Shown piece by piece: positions 8,358 to 14,743 of a DNA stretch of 18,657 bases. The notes beneath the pieces are model-generated. The model saw only the letters and a program-made list of their open reading frames with translations. It searched no databases and was not told the origin of the DNA. The position numbers were made by a program, and so were the translations under genes. The stretch is from contig CAZUZO010000060.1 of NCBI GenBank assembly GCA_964624765.1, positions 1 to 18,657 of the forward strand, in the 5' to 3' direction. Numbering within the stretch: position 1 is the stretch's first letter; each line of letters opens with the position of its first letter. This DNA is from JAGTVB01 sp964624765 (GTDB taxonomy: Bacteria > Pseudomonadota > Gammaproteobacteria > HK1).

Positions 8358-8498
8358 GAGGTTGTGAAAAAACCGTCGAAAGCGGCCCGAGAGCCAGGCG
8401 GACGGCGCGCAGCGACGAGACATATCAAGTAGATAGGCGAGGAGCGAGCACCGTCCAACGCCGCTATCGGGTCGTGTAGCAGGTTTTTTCACAACCTC
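8358..8498 (+). repeat. MITE family A, copy A2
   Basis: A 141-bp element with a perfect 17-base terminal inverted repeat, GAGGTTGTGAAAAAACC at 8358-8374 and its complement at 8482-8498. It is flanked by TGA on both sides (8355-8357 and 8499-8501). It is the best preserved copy of the family. It lies just after the stop codon of the exported protein and directly next to copy A3. Confidence 0.9.
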
Positions 8499-8501
8499 TG
8501 A

Positions 8502-8641
8502 GAGGCTGTGAAAAAAGCCGTCGAAAGCAGCCCCAGAGCCAGGCGGACGGGCGCGACGCGACCTATATCCGATAGCTAGGCAAGGAGCGAGCACCGCCCA
8601 ACGCCGCTATCGGCTGGTGTAGCAGGTTTTGTCACAACCTC
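8502..8641 (+). repeat. MITE family A, copy A3
   Basis: A 140-bp element in the same orientation as A2, sharing the TGA at 8499-8501 with it and followed by TGA at 8642-8644. Its ends are slightly decayed (GAGGCTGTGAAAAAAGCC on the left, GGTTTTGTCACAACCTC on the right). It ends 37 bases before the ParA start codon, so any native promoter of that gene is either inside the repeat or was pushed away. Confidence 0.88.
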
Positions 8642-8678
8642 TGAGACCCGATCGTCTAGCTTACAGTCTAGAGCCGGC

Positions 8679-9344
8679 ATGATGTTAACTGTGATCGGCA
8701 ATCTTAAAGGGGGCTCGGGCAAGAGCACCGTTGCCTTCAATCTGGCCGTATGGTTGGCGAAGGCCCAACAGAAGCCCCTATGTTTCGATCTGGATCCACA
8801 GTCGACATTGAGCGACGTGGCTGAGGTGAGACGCGAGGAAGGACACCAGCCAGAAATACGGATTTTTCGGGCAGCAGATGATCCAGTGGAGCTCATCAAG
8901 CACCACAAGGGGGAGGTGTTGGTCGACGTGGGGGCTGCTAACCTGTGGGCTATGCGCCAAGCCGTCAATATGGCCGATCGGATTCTTGTGCCGGTCACGC
9001 CAAGTCAGGCCGACGTATGGTCCACCCAGCGTTTCCTCGGCATCGTCACCGAATCCGTTAAGGAGGGGCGTGTCCCGCAGATTCTGGGGTTCATCAATCG
9101 CGCCGATACCCATAGCTCCATACGGGAAACTGCGGAAACCGAAGAAGCGCTCTCGATGCTACCGGGTCTTGTGGTGCAGAAGGTTCGGTTGGGGCAGCGA
9201 ACAGCGTTTCGGCGCTCATTCAGCGAGGGATTGGCTGTTTTCGAGCTGGAGCCAGCCGGCAAAGCGGCCCAGGAATTTAATCGCTTGGCTGAGTTGTTGT
9301 TCCCAAGAGCCAAGCACAAGCGTAGCAAACTTTCGAACCGTTGA
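8679..9344 (+). CDS. Orphan ParA/MinD-family ATPase
   Basis: This 221-residue cytoplasmic P-loop ATPase is of the deviant Walker A class, which positions DNA, plasmids or protein cargo on the nucleoid. The Walker A box is KGGSGKST (10-17, with signature lysine 10), followed by FDLDPQST (36-43, the A' motif), then VLVDVGAAN (80-88) in place of the usual VIIDTPP Walker B region, PVTPSQADVWST (105-116) and GFINRA (137-142). No N-terminal helix-turn-helix precedes the ATPase domain, as in small ParF- or McdA-like proteins. Starts at 8679 or 8682 are both possible; no strong ribosome-binding site is visible. No parB or parS-like cluster is present. A 96-residue gene and hemB follow in the same direction, so the small protein is the obvious candidate partner. 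Confidence 0.85.
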   Translation: MMLTVIGNLKGGSGKSTVAFNLAVWLAKAQQKPLCFDLDPQSTLSDVAEVRREEGHQPEIRIFRAADDPVELIKHHKGEVLVDVGAANLWAMRQAVNMADRILVPVTPSQADVWSTQRFLGIVTESVKEGRVPQILGFINRADTHSSIRETAETEEALSMLPGLVVQKVRLGQRTAFRRSFSEGLAVFELEPAGKAAQEFNRLAELLFPRAKHKRSKLSNR

Positions 9345-9433
9345 TCGGCGGGCCTGAGAGGGGAGGTTGGCTAAACGATGGCGCCCCCTAGCGATTGCAC
9401 GATACCGTAAATGGGCATGCATAGGAGTCAGCG

Positions 9434-9724
9434 ATGTCGCAGAATAACAGCGAGAGTCGACCACCCTCCTCGGTGCTCCGCGAGCCGTCGACGGCATACC
9501 TGGAACGCATCCACCGCCTCCCCCCGCTGCGGCCCATCCATTTGCAGATGCCTATCTGGCAGCGCAGTGCATCGACCGCTTCACCCGCAATTTCGCGGGA
9601 AGCTCACGCCGATAGGAAATGGTGGTCTATTGCCTTTGGGGCAGCCGAAGGCTTGGGCGCCAACAGTGTGCTCCAGAGCAACCCTGAGGAAACGATGACC
9701 ATGGCCGGAGATCATATGACCTGA
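9434..9724 (+). CDS. Small unrecognised protein between ParA and HemB
   Basis: This encodes 96 residues. The start at 9434 has a strong ribosome-binding site, AGGAG at 9423-9427, 6 bases upstream, and the stop overlaps the hemB start in TGATG (9722-9726). Both argue that it is really translated. Third codon positions are G/C-rich like its neighbours. The N-terminal half is rich in Pro, Arg and Ser (SRPPSSVLREPS, IHRLPPLRPIHL); the C-terminal half has a short DRKWWSIAFGAAEGLG segment and an acidic end. It has no signal peptide or membrane helix and matches no family I know. Small basic or disordered proteins next to ParA ATPases are often their cargo adaptors; that role is an inference from position only. 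Confidence 0.7.
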   Translation: MSQNNSESRPPSSVLREPSTAYLERIHRLPPLRPIHLQMPIWQRSASTASPAISREAHADRKWWSIAFGAAEGLGANSVLQSNPEETMTMAGDHMT

Positions 9725-10746
9725 TGAGCCAACCAGTGGGTAGCCAGCGATCTTTTCCATCGACGCGTTTACGGCGTATGCGTCGCGATGATTTTTCGCG
9801 CCGCCTCGTGCGCGAAGCCACGTTGCGTGTGGATGATCTCATTTGTCCCCTGTTCGTACTGGATGCACAGAGCGGTCGGCAGCCAGTCGAGTCCATGCCG
9901 GGGGTGGAACGCCTCGGTGTCGACGAGTTGATCAGCGAAGCACAGGAGCTTGCCCGCCTCGGCGTGCCTGCAGTTGCGCTCTTCCCGGTAACTCCCCCGG
10001 AGAAGAAATCGCGCGATGCGCGCGAGGCGTGGAACCCTCAAGGTATTGTTCAACGTACGCTGCGGGCACTTAAAAGGAGGCTACCCGAGCTGGGGGTCAT
10101 CACGGATGTCGCACTCGATCCGTTCACCACCCATGGGCAGGATGGGATCATCGATTCAACCGGCTACGTACTGAACGACGAGACGATTGCCGTGTTGGTT
10201 AAGCAAGCCCTTTCTCACGCCGAGGCCGGTGCGGACATCGTCGCCCCGTCGGACATGATGGATGGTCGAATTGGCCAGATTCGCCAAGCCCTCGAACACT
10301 CCGGACATCGCCACACCCGGATTCTCGCCTATTCGGCGAAATACGCGTCGGCATTCTACGGCCCGTTTCGTGAAGCAGTGGGCTCCGCAGCTAACCTCGG
10401 CAAGGGAGACAAACGTACCTATCAAATGGACCCAGGGAACACTGACGAGGCCCTACAGGAGGTGGCTCTCGATCTCGCAGAGGGAGCTGACATGGTGATG
10501 ATAAAGCCTGGGATGCCTTACCTGGATGTGGTGCGGCGCGTGAAGGAGCGATTTGCTGTACCGACATTTGTGTACCAGGTCAGCGGCGAGTACGCCATGC
10601 TCAAGGCGGCGGCTGCTCGGGGTTGGCTAGATGAGCGGAATGCGATGATGGAATCGCTGCTGGGGATGAAACGGGCCGGCGCTGATGCGATCCTAACTTA
10701 TGCCGCTAAACAGGTTGCCGCTTGGTTAAACGACAAGGCGAGCTAA
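9724..10746 (+). CDS. hemB: Delta-aminolevulinic acid dehydratase (porphobilinogen synthase)
   Basis: This 340-residue cytoplasmic enzyme condenses two 5-aminolevulinate molecules into porphobilinogen for heme and other tetrapyrroles. The two Schiff-base lysines are in AYSAKYAS (K206) and MIKPGMPYLDVV (K261). The metal site reads ITDVALDPFTTHGQDG (126-141) with Asp128, Asp132 and Asp140 where zinc-type enzymes have cysteines, so this is the Mg-dependent bacterial type, as in Pseudomonas. Length is normal. Its start codon overlaps the stop of the preceding small gene (TGATG), suggesting coupled translation; the nearest Shine-Dalgarno (GGAG) is 13 bases away. It converges with ntrC. Confidence 0.97.
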   Translation: MSQPVGSQRSFPSTRLRRMRRDDFSRRLVREATLRVDDLICPLFVLDAQSGRQPVESMPGVERLGVDELISEAQELARLGVPAVALFPVTPPEKKSRDAREAWNPQGIVQRTLRALKRRLPELGVITDVALDPFTTHGQDGIIDSTGYVLNDETIAVLVKQALSHAEAGADIVAPSDMMDGRIGQIRQALEHSGHRHTRILAYSAKYASAFYGPFREAVGSAANLGKGDKRTYQMDPGNTDEALQEVALDLAEGADMVMIKPGMPYLDVVRRVKERFAVPTFVYQVSGEYAMLKAAAARGWLDERNAMMESLLGMKRAGADAILTYAAKQVAAWLNDKAS

Positions 10747-10835
10747 CTGGGAGTCTCGTGTGTACGCCGGGGCAGGCCAGCAGGTCGCCTCTCAAGAGCG
10801 TTTTTGACGATAGGACGTGCCACGCCGGTAGGAAA

Positions 10836-10854
10836 CGATCTCAGGTTAAGATCG
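10836..10854. terminator. Weak hairpin between convergent hemB and ntrC
   Basis: CGATCT and AGATCG form a perfect 6-bp stem around a 7-base loop in the 124-base gap between the two stop codons. Read on the minus strand it is followed by TTTCC, which gives slight support for an ntrC-side terminator. There is no real T-run on either strand. Confidence 0.25.
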
Positions 10855-10870
10855 GACGTTCGCATTGCGG

Positions 10871-12280
10871 TTATGGGTTGTCATCCATCGCATGCTCCTT
10901 AATCTTACGTGTGAGCGTATTTCGTCCCCAACCGAGCAGCTTCGCGGCCTCCTGGCGCCGACCCCCCGTGTGTCTGAGAGCCGACTCGATGAGAATGCGC
11001 TCGAAACGAGGAACAGCGATGTCGAGCACGGGCATTTCAGCACGGCTCAGACGTTGCTCCACCCAACGCCTCAGTAGCGTTTCCCAATCGTTCCCCCCCA
11101 CCCCAGAGCCCGAAGCACCTCCTCGCAACTCGGGAGGCAGATCATCAAGATGAAGCTCTTTGCCGGAGCCCATCACCGTAAGCCATCGACAGGTGTTTTC
11201 CAATTGACGCACATTGCCGGGCCACGCAAGTTCTGTAAGATAGGCCTCGGTCTCTGGTCGCAGGCTTTTCGGCTCAATGTTCAGTTCCCGTGCCGCCGAA
11301 TTGAGGAAATGACGAGCAAGGATAGGAATGTCCTCACGCCGTTCCCGTAATGCCGGGACATGGATTCGGATGACATTCAAGCGATGAAACAGATCCTCGC
11401 GGAAACAGCCCTCGCGGACGCGCCGCTCAAGGTTCTGGTGGGTTGCCGCGATGATGCGCACATCCACGCAGATCGGCAGGTGGCCGCCTACTCTAAAAAA
11501 CTCCCCTTCAGCAAGCACCCTGAGCAGTCTCGTCTGGAGCTCCGCAGGCATATCCCCGATCTCATCCAGTACCAGAGTGCCTCCGTCGGCTTGCTCGAAG
11601 CGGCCACGGCGTTGGGTCTGCGCCCCCGTAAAGGCCCCTCTTTCGTGCCCAAAAAGTTCCGACTCCAACAGTTCTCGTGGAATGGCAGCGGTGTTCAGAG
11701 CGACAAAAGCTCTTCCTGCTCGCGGGCTATGGCGATGCAGAGCTCTCGCCACGAGTTCCTTTCCGGTTCCTGATTCACCCGTGATGAGGACGGTAACGTT
11801 GGACCGGGAAAGACGGCCAATAGCACGGAATACTTCTTGAATAGCCGGGGCAGAGCCGATGATCTCGTGTGCTGGAAAGGGGCATTCGCCAAACGTTGCC
11901 GGACCTTCGGTGCGGCTATGTGCCACGGCTCGCCGTACCAGTTCTAAAGCTTCGTCGATATCGAAGGGCTTAGGAAGGTATTCAAAGGCACCGCCTTGGT
12001 AGGCGGCCACTGCACTGTCGAGATCTGAATAGGCAGTCATGATGATCACAGGTAAACCTGGACATCGCTGGGAAATTCTATCCAAGAGGTCCAAGCCGTC
12101 AACACCCTCCATACGAATATCAGAGATAATAACGTCGGGGCGTTCGATGGAAAGCTTCTCGATAATCCCATGCCCACTGGAAAAGCTCGTAACGGTCATC
12201 CCCTCCTGGGCCAAAGCCCTGTCCAACACCCAGCGAATGGAATGATCATCATCGATCACCCAAACAGCGCCTCTATTCAT
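10871..12280 (-). CDS. ntrC: Nitrogen regulation response regulator NtrC
   Basis: This 469-residue sigma-54 activator has the same length as E. coli NtrC. The receiver domain has the acidic pocket D11/D12, phosphorylation site D54 (ISDIRM), T82 and K104. The AAA+ domain has Walker A GESGTGKE (168-175), the sigma-54-contacting GAFTGA loop (214-219) and LVLDEIGDMP. The C-terminus is a Fis-type helix-turn-helix (GRRQEAAKLLGWGRNTLTRKIKE). The start at 12280 was chosen over the longer frame opening at 12343 because AAGGA lies just upstream and the receiver domain begins at once. Its first 8 bases overlap the end of ntrB. It would be phosphorylated by NtrB under nitrogen limitation and act at the palindromes near 13540 and 16480-16518. 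Confidence 0.96.
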   Translation of the reverse strand: MNRGAVWVIDDDHSIRWVLDRALAQEGMTVTSFSSGHGIIEKLSIERPDVIISDIRMEGVDGLDLLDRISQRCPGLPVIIMTAYSDLDSAVAAYQGGAFEYLPKPFDIDEALELVRRAVAHSRTEGPATFGECPFPAHEIIGSAPAIQEVFRAIGRLSRSNVTVLITGESGTGKELVARALHRHSPRAGRAFVALNTAAIPRELLESELFGHERGAFTGAQTQRRGRFEQADGGTLVLDEIGDMPAELQTRLLRVLAEGEFFRVGGHLPICVDVRIIAATHQNLERRVREGCFREDLFHRLNVIRIHVPALRERREDIPILARHFLNSAARELNIEPKSLRPETEAYLTELAWPGNVRQLENTCRWLTVMGSGKELHLDDLPPELRGGASGSGVGGNDWETLLRRWVEQRLSRAEMPVLDIAVPRFERILIESALRHTGGRRQEAAKLLGWGRNTLTRKIKEHAMDDNP

Positions 12281-13361
12281 CGTCCTTTCTCCCCGGTAGG
12301 AGAATGCTAAAGGTGGTAAGCCCAGGTACGCTACTGTATTCAATCAATCCTCCGTGTTGATTGACGAGCGATTGGGCGATAGACAAGCCGAGCCCGGTTC
12401 CGCCCGCTTTCCCGGTCACCATAGGATAGAAAAGAGTTTCGCGCAGTGTTTCGGGAACGCCAGGCCCATCATCGATGACGTCGATTCTGACCACCAGCCT
12501 ATGCCGTTGATGACCTATGGTGAGCCGCATGTGAATGCGGGTGCGCAACGTGACAGTGCCCTGTGTGCCCACCGCCTGCACGGCATTGCGGGCAACGTTG
12601 AGTGTCGCCTGGATCACTAAATCGGGATCGGCATAGACGTCAGGAATGCTCGGGTCATAATCCCGCACTATAGACACTCCCGGGGGGGCTTCTGCCTCCA
12701 GCAAGGCGCGAACCCGCTCTGTGATTTCATGGATGCCCACCCAGCGCATTCTGGGTAGCGTGCGCGGCCCGAGCATCCGATCCATCAAGTTCTGGAGCCT
12801 GTCGGCCTCACGAACGATGATGGTGGTGTATTCTTTTAACGTCTCATCCACCACCTCCCGTGACAATAGCTGCGCAGCACCGCGCAAGCCTCCGAGAGGG
12901 TTGCGAATCTCATGGGCAAGCCGCCGGATGAGGCCGCGCGTCAGCTCGCTCTGACTCAGTAATTGCTCCTCCCGCGTAATGTGGCTGTGCCGGTCCTGGC
13001 GCACTAACTCCACTAACACGCTGGGAGGATAGTGGGCGTCACGCAAGGGTGTTACCGTGCAATCGACCACCACCGACGCACTCGACCCTCCCACACGTAA
13101 TCGCATCTCGCGCTCGGTGACCGCGCTACCGGCCTGGAGGGCGCGAGTGAGGGTTCCCGCACATAAACCGGTCTTTGGAAACAACAGGCTTACGTGGAGG
13201 CCCCGAAATTGTTTCGCGCTCATCGCCAAGAGCACTTCGGCAGCGGGGTTCATGTTCACCAAGTGGAGGTTCTCGGTGAACAACAGGACAGCCGTTCCTA
13301 GGTTATCGATGACACATTGACTATCATTTGCAAACGACATATTGGTCACGTGAGGGCGCAT
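12273..13361 (-). CDS. ntrB: Nitrogen regulation sensor histidine kinase NtrB
   Basis: This 362-residue soluble kinase/phosphatase controls NtrC in response to PII. An N-terminal PAS domain (about 8-125) precedes the H-box RRLAHEIRNPLGG with H150. The ATP-binding domain has the N-box NVARNAVQA (N259), DDGPGVP (297-303), the F-box LFYPMVTGK and GTGLGLSIA (321-329). No membrane segments, as expected for the family. The start is uncertain: ATG at 13361 and ATG at 13340 (MSFAND) both lack a Shine-Dalgarno site, and E. coli-like proteins begin close to the PAS domain. The end overlaps ntrC by 8 bases, so the pair is co-translated. Confidence 0.95.
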   Translation of the reverse strand: MRPHVTNMSFANDSQCVIDNLGTAVLLFTENLHLVNMNPAAEVLLAMSAKQFRGLHVSLLFPKTGLCAGTLTRALQAGSAVTEREMRLRVGGSSASVVVDCTVTPLRDAHYPPSVLVELVRQDRHSHITREEQLLSQSELTRGLIRRLAHEIRNPLGGLRGAAQLLSREVVDETLKEYTTIIVREADRLQNLMDRMLGPRTLPRMRWVGIHEITERVRALLEAEAPPGVSIVRDYDPSIPDVYADPDLVIQATLNVARNAVQAVGTQGTVTLRTRIHMRLTIGHQRHRLVVRIDVIDDGPGVPETLRETLFYPMVTGKAGGTGLGLSIAQSLVNQHGGLIEYSSVPGLTTFSILLPGRKDDE

Positions 13362-13372
13362 GATTACTGTTC

Positions 13373-13387
13373 AGCAATAATCGAGCC
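13373..13387 (-). promoter_or_regulatory. Near-consensus sigma-54 sequence upstream of ntrB, spacer one base short
   Basis: On the minus strand TGGCTCG-N3-TTGCT lies here, matching the sigma-54 consensus (TGGCACG-N4-TTGCW) at 11 of 12 specified bases. The GG-to-GC spacing is 9 instead of 10, which normally cripples such promoters. If it were used, transcription would begin near 13361 and favour the start codon at 13340. The NtrC palindrome at 13532-13548 lies about 155 bases upstream, a workable distance. Confidence 0.3.
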
Positions 13388-13531
13388 ACGACAGCGATAT
13401 TGTACCCTCAGCCATGGTCTTCGCCACGGCATCTTTTTCGTCTTTCCCTCTAGGCCTTAGCTGCAGTCCTGCATGCGGCTCGAATGCCGTAAACGCCATC
13501 CGTATCGAAGTCAGACCATTCTTACTCGGTA

Positions 13532-13548
13532 TGCACCAATAGAGTGCA
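13532..13548 (-). promoter_or_regulatory. NtrC binding site upstream of ntrB
   Basis: TGCACCAATAGAGTGCA is a near-perfect match to the NtrC palindrome TGCACY-N5-RGTGCA. It lies about 170 bases upstream of the ntrB start. A half-site (CACAGTGCA, 13562-13570) lies just beyond it. This implies autoregulation of ntrBC by NtrC, either as activator or, as in enteric bacteria, as repressor of a nearby housekeeping promoter. Confidence 0.72.
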
Positions 13549-13762
13549 TCCTAATCAAAACCACAGTGCATCACCGACTGATGAACTACCAACCGAATTC
13601 CCGGCCCTGACGCCACGGAGGCACCCATGTCACCCTCCGCCGCATCCCTGGCGTGTGAGATGATGCCCTTAGGGTCAGCTTTATCGCAACCTGGTCGCAA
13701 GGATTCGGCAGGATCGTGACGCGACTATTTGAAGCCACGCGGAGTAGCTCACTGCCTTCGGG

Positions 13763-13787
13763 GCAGCTAGCGCCTTCAAAGGAAGGC
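13763..13787. terminator. Paired hairpins after the DUF4124 gene
   Basis: Two adjacent stems, CTGCC/GGCAG (about 13753-13767) and the perfect GCCTTC-AAAG-GAAGGC (13772-13787), lie 31 bases past the DUF4124 stop codon in the transcribed direction. Neither is followed by a T-run on the minus strand, so a factor-independent terminator is doubtful; they may instead protect or end the glnA-DUF4124 transcript. Confidence 0.3.
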
Positions 13788-13818
13788 CCCCGTTTCGAGC
13801 CGTATGGATGGGCCGCTC

Positions 13819-14355
13819 TTAAGATGATGGACGTTTTGCTATCGTGCGGCGAAGGTGAAAGGTAATGGTAGGCGTGCGTGCGACTTCCCCACCAAAGGCG
13901 TCCATAATTACGCCTTGCAATCTATGGGTACCGCGGTCGATATTCTGCAGGTGGAAGATGGGCGTATGCCCTCGGGCGATGACGTGATGGTCGTCGAGTA
14001 ATACCTGGAACTCATCTCCTGGCCTAAGATCCCGTTGCAGGCTCAGTACGACCGAGACATTGCCCTGATTGTCCCAGATGGTCTCATGATCGCCCGGTTG
14101 TTGTACCGAAAAACCCTCATAGTGATCGGGCTCAAGAGAGGGGGCGGTTTGGGTATCTGGGTCCAGTGTTCTCGGCAGCCGAGGTGGTGAGTAGGTTTGC
14201 ACAGGGTCCAACCTGATCTCTTCGGCACCTGGCACCGCCTGGTCCGAATAGATCACTTGGCCTTCGGGCCCGATCGACTTATAGATATCCCCAAGCACTG
14301 ACAAGGGATAAAGCAGCAGGAGTAACCAACCGATCTGGAACATGCTAAAAAGCAT
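13819..14355 (-). CDS. Exported DUF4124-domain protein of the gln-ntr cluster
   Basis: This 178-residue protein begins with a short hydrophobic signal (FQIGWLLLLLYPLSVLG, cleavage near residue 22), directly followed by the DUF4124 motif DIYKSIGPEGQVIYSDQAVPGAEEIRL (23-49). A Pro-rich linker follows (50-75), then a beta-rich domain (about 95-170: VSVVLSLQRDLRPGDEFQVLLDDH, then HRLQGVIMDAFGGEV) that looks like an Ig-like or fibronectin-like fold. It is predicted to be periplasmic. Starts at 14355 and 14343 are both possible and neither has a Shine-Dalgarno site. A DUF4124 gene between glnA and ntrBC is a recurring arrangement in gammaproteobacteria; its function is unknown. Confidence 0.85.
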   Translation of the reverse strand: MLFSMFQIGWLLLLLYPLSVLGDIYKSIGPEGQVIYSDQAVPGAEEIRLDPVQTYSPPRLPRTLDPDTQTAPSLEPDHYEGFSVQQPGDHETIWDNQGNVSVVLSLQRDLRPGDEFQVLLDDHHVIARGHTPIFHLQNIDRGTHRLQGVIMDAFGGEVARTPTITFHLRRTIAKRPSS

Positions 14356-14500
14356 AGCGGATGGTCATGGTAGCGACAAGCATACACCACCCCAGAGAGG
14401 CTCTAGCAAGGGCGGGGGCATGACAGGGCGGGCAACGTTGTCGATGATAGACTTCCGCTCGAGTCAACCCAACCGGTTTCGTTCAGGATCAAAGGATGGG

Positions 14501-14656
14501 GCGAGTAACAACCGGAGTGTACAAGGGAGTACATGAGGATTGCGAGCCACCGTGCAACGCAGCTCAGGCAAGCACAGTGGTTTTTCCCGTGAAAATCCCG
14601 ATTCTCATTTTCGGGGATGGCCAAATCCCTCGGCCATGACGGTTTAAAACAACTTC
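14501..14656 (-). repeat. MITE family B, degenerate copy B2
   Basis: One end is recognisable: on the minus strand GAAGTTGTTTTAAAC (14642-14656) with the flanking TCA at 14657-14659. The inner palindrome GTGTAC-AAGGGA-GTACAT (14517-14534) and the adjacent GAGCCACCGTGCAACGCAGCT stretch match copy B1 read in reverse. The opposite end is not identifiable, and the middle holds a segment absent from B1 with its own small hairpins, including ATGGCC/GGCCAT at 14617-14637. It is therefore an old, rearranged copy. Confidence 0.65.
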
Positions 14657-14663
14657 TCAGCCT

Positions 14664-14697
14664 CCTTGCCCCTCGGGGTCGTACCCCGAGGGCAAGG
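14664..14697 (-). terminator. Strong GC hairpin downstream of glnA
   Basis: CCTTGCCCCTCGGGG and CCCCGAGGGCAAGG form a 14-bp stem with a single bulged base and a 4- to 5-base loop, 47 bases after the glnA stop. There is no T-run after it on the minus strand; the sequence runs straight into the end of MITE copy B2. It may attenuate read-through from glnA into the DUF4124 and ntrBC genes. Confidence 0.45.
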
Positions 14698-14743
14698 GTC
14701 ATCAAACCGCCGAGACGATGACCAAAGGCAAGCCTCGTCACCA

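Larger units (their letters stand above)
13362..13818. other. Intergenic region between the DUF4124 gene and ntrB
   Basis: This 457-base gap has no supported gene. It contains the NtrC palindrome (13532-13548), a nearby half-site CACAGTGCA (13562-13570), the near-miss sigma-54 sequence (13373-13387) and a pair of hairpins just after the DUF4124 stop. The rest, about 13580-13760, shows nothing I can assign. Confidence 0.5.

Noticed and set aside
8132..8594. Minus-strand open frames across the tandem MITEs
   Set aside because: They overlap a real gene or the repeats, recur with each repeat copy, and have no ribosome-binding sites; they are shadows of the repeat sequence.
9411..9698. Alternative 95-residue frame overlapping the small gene before hemB
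   Set aside because: Its codon use is unlike the neighbours, it has no ribosome-binding site, and the 9434-9724 frame has both AGGAG and the TGATG junction.
12281..12343. Longer N-terminus for NtrC beginning at 12343
   Set aside because: The extra 21 residues lie entirely within ntrB, are not part of the receiver domain, and the start at 12280 has a ribosome-binding site and family length.
13475..13488. GG-N10-GC pair upstream of ntrB as a sigma-54 promoter
   Set aside because: Only 7 of 12 consensus bases match, and it lies too close to the NtrC palindrome (about 50 bases) for normal activation.
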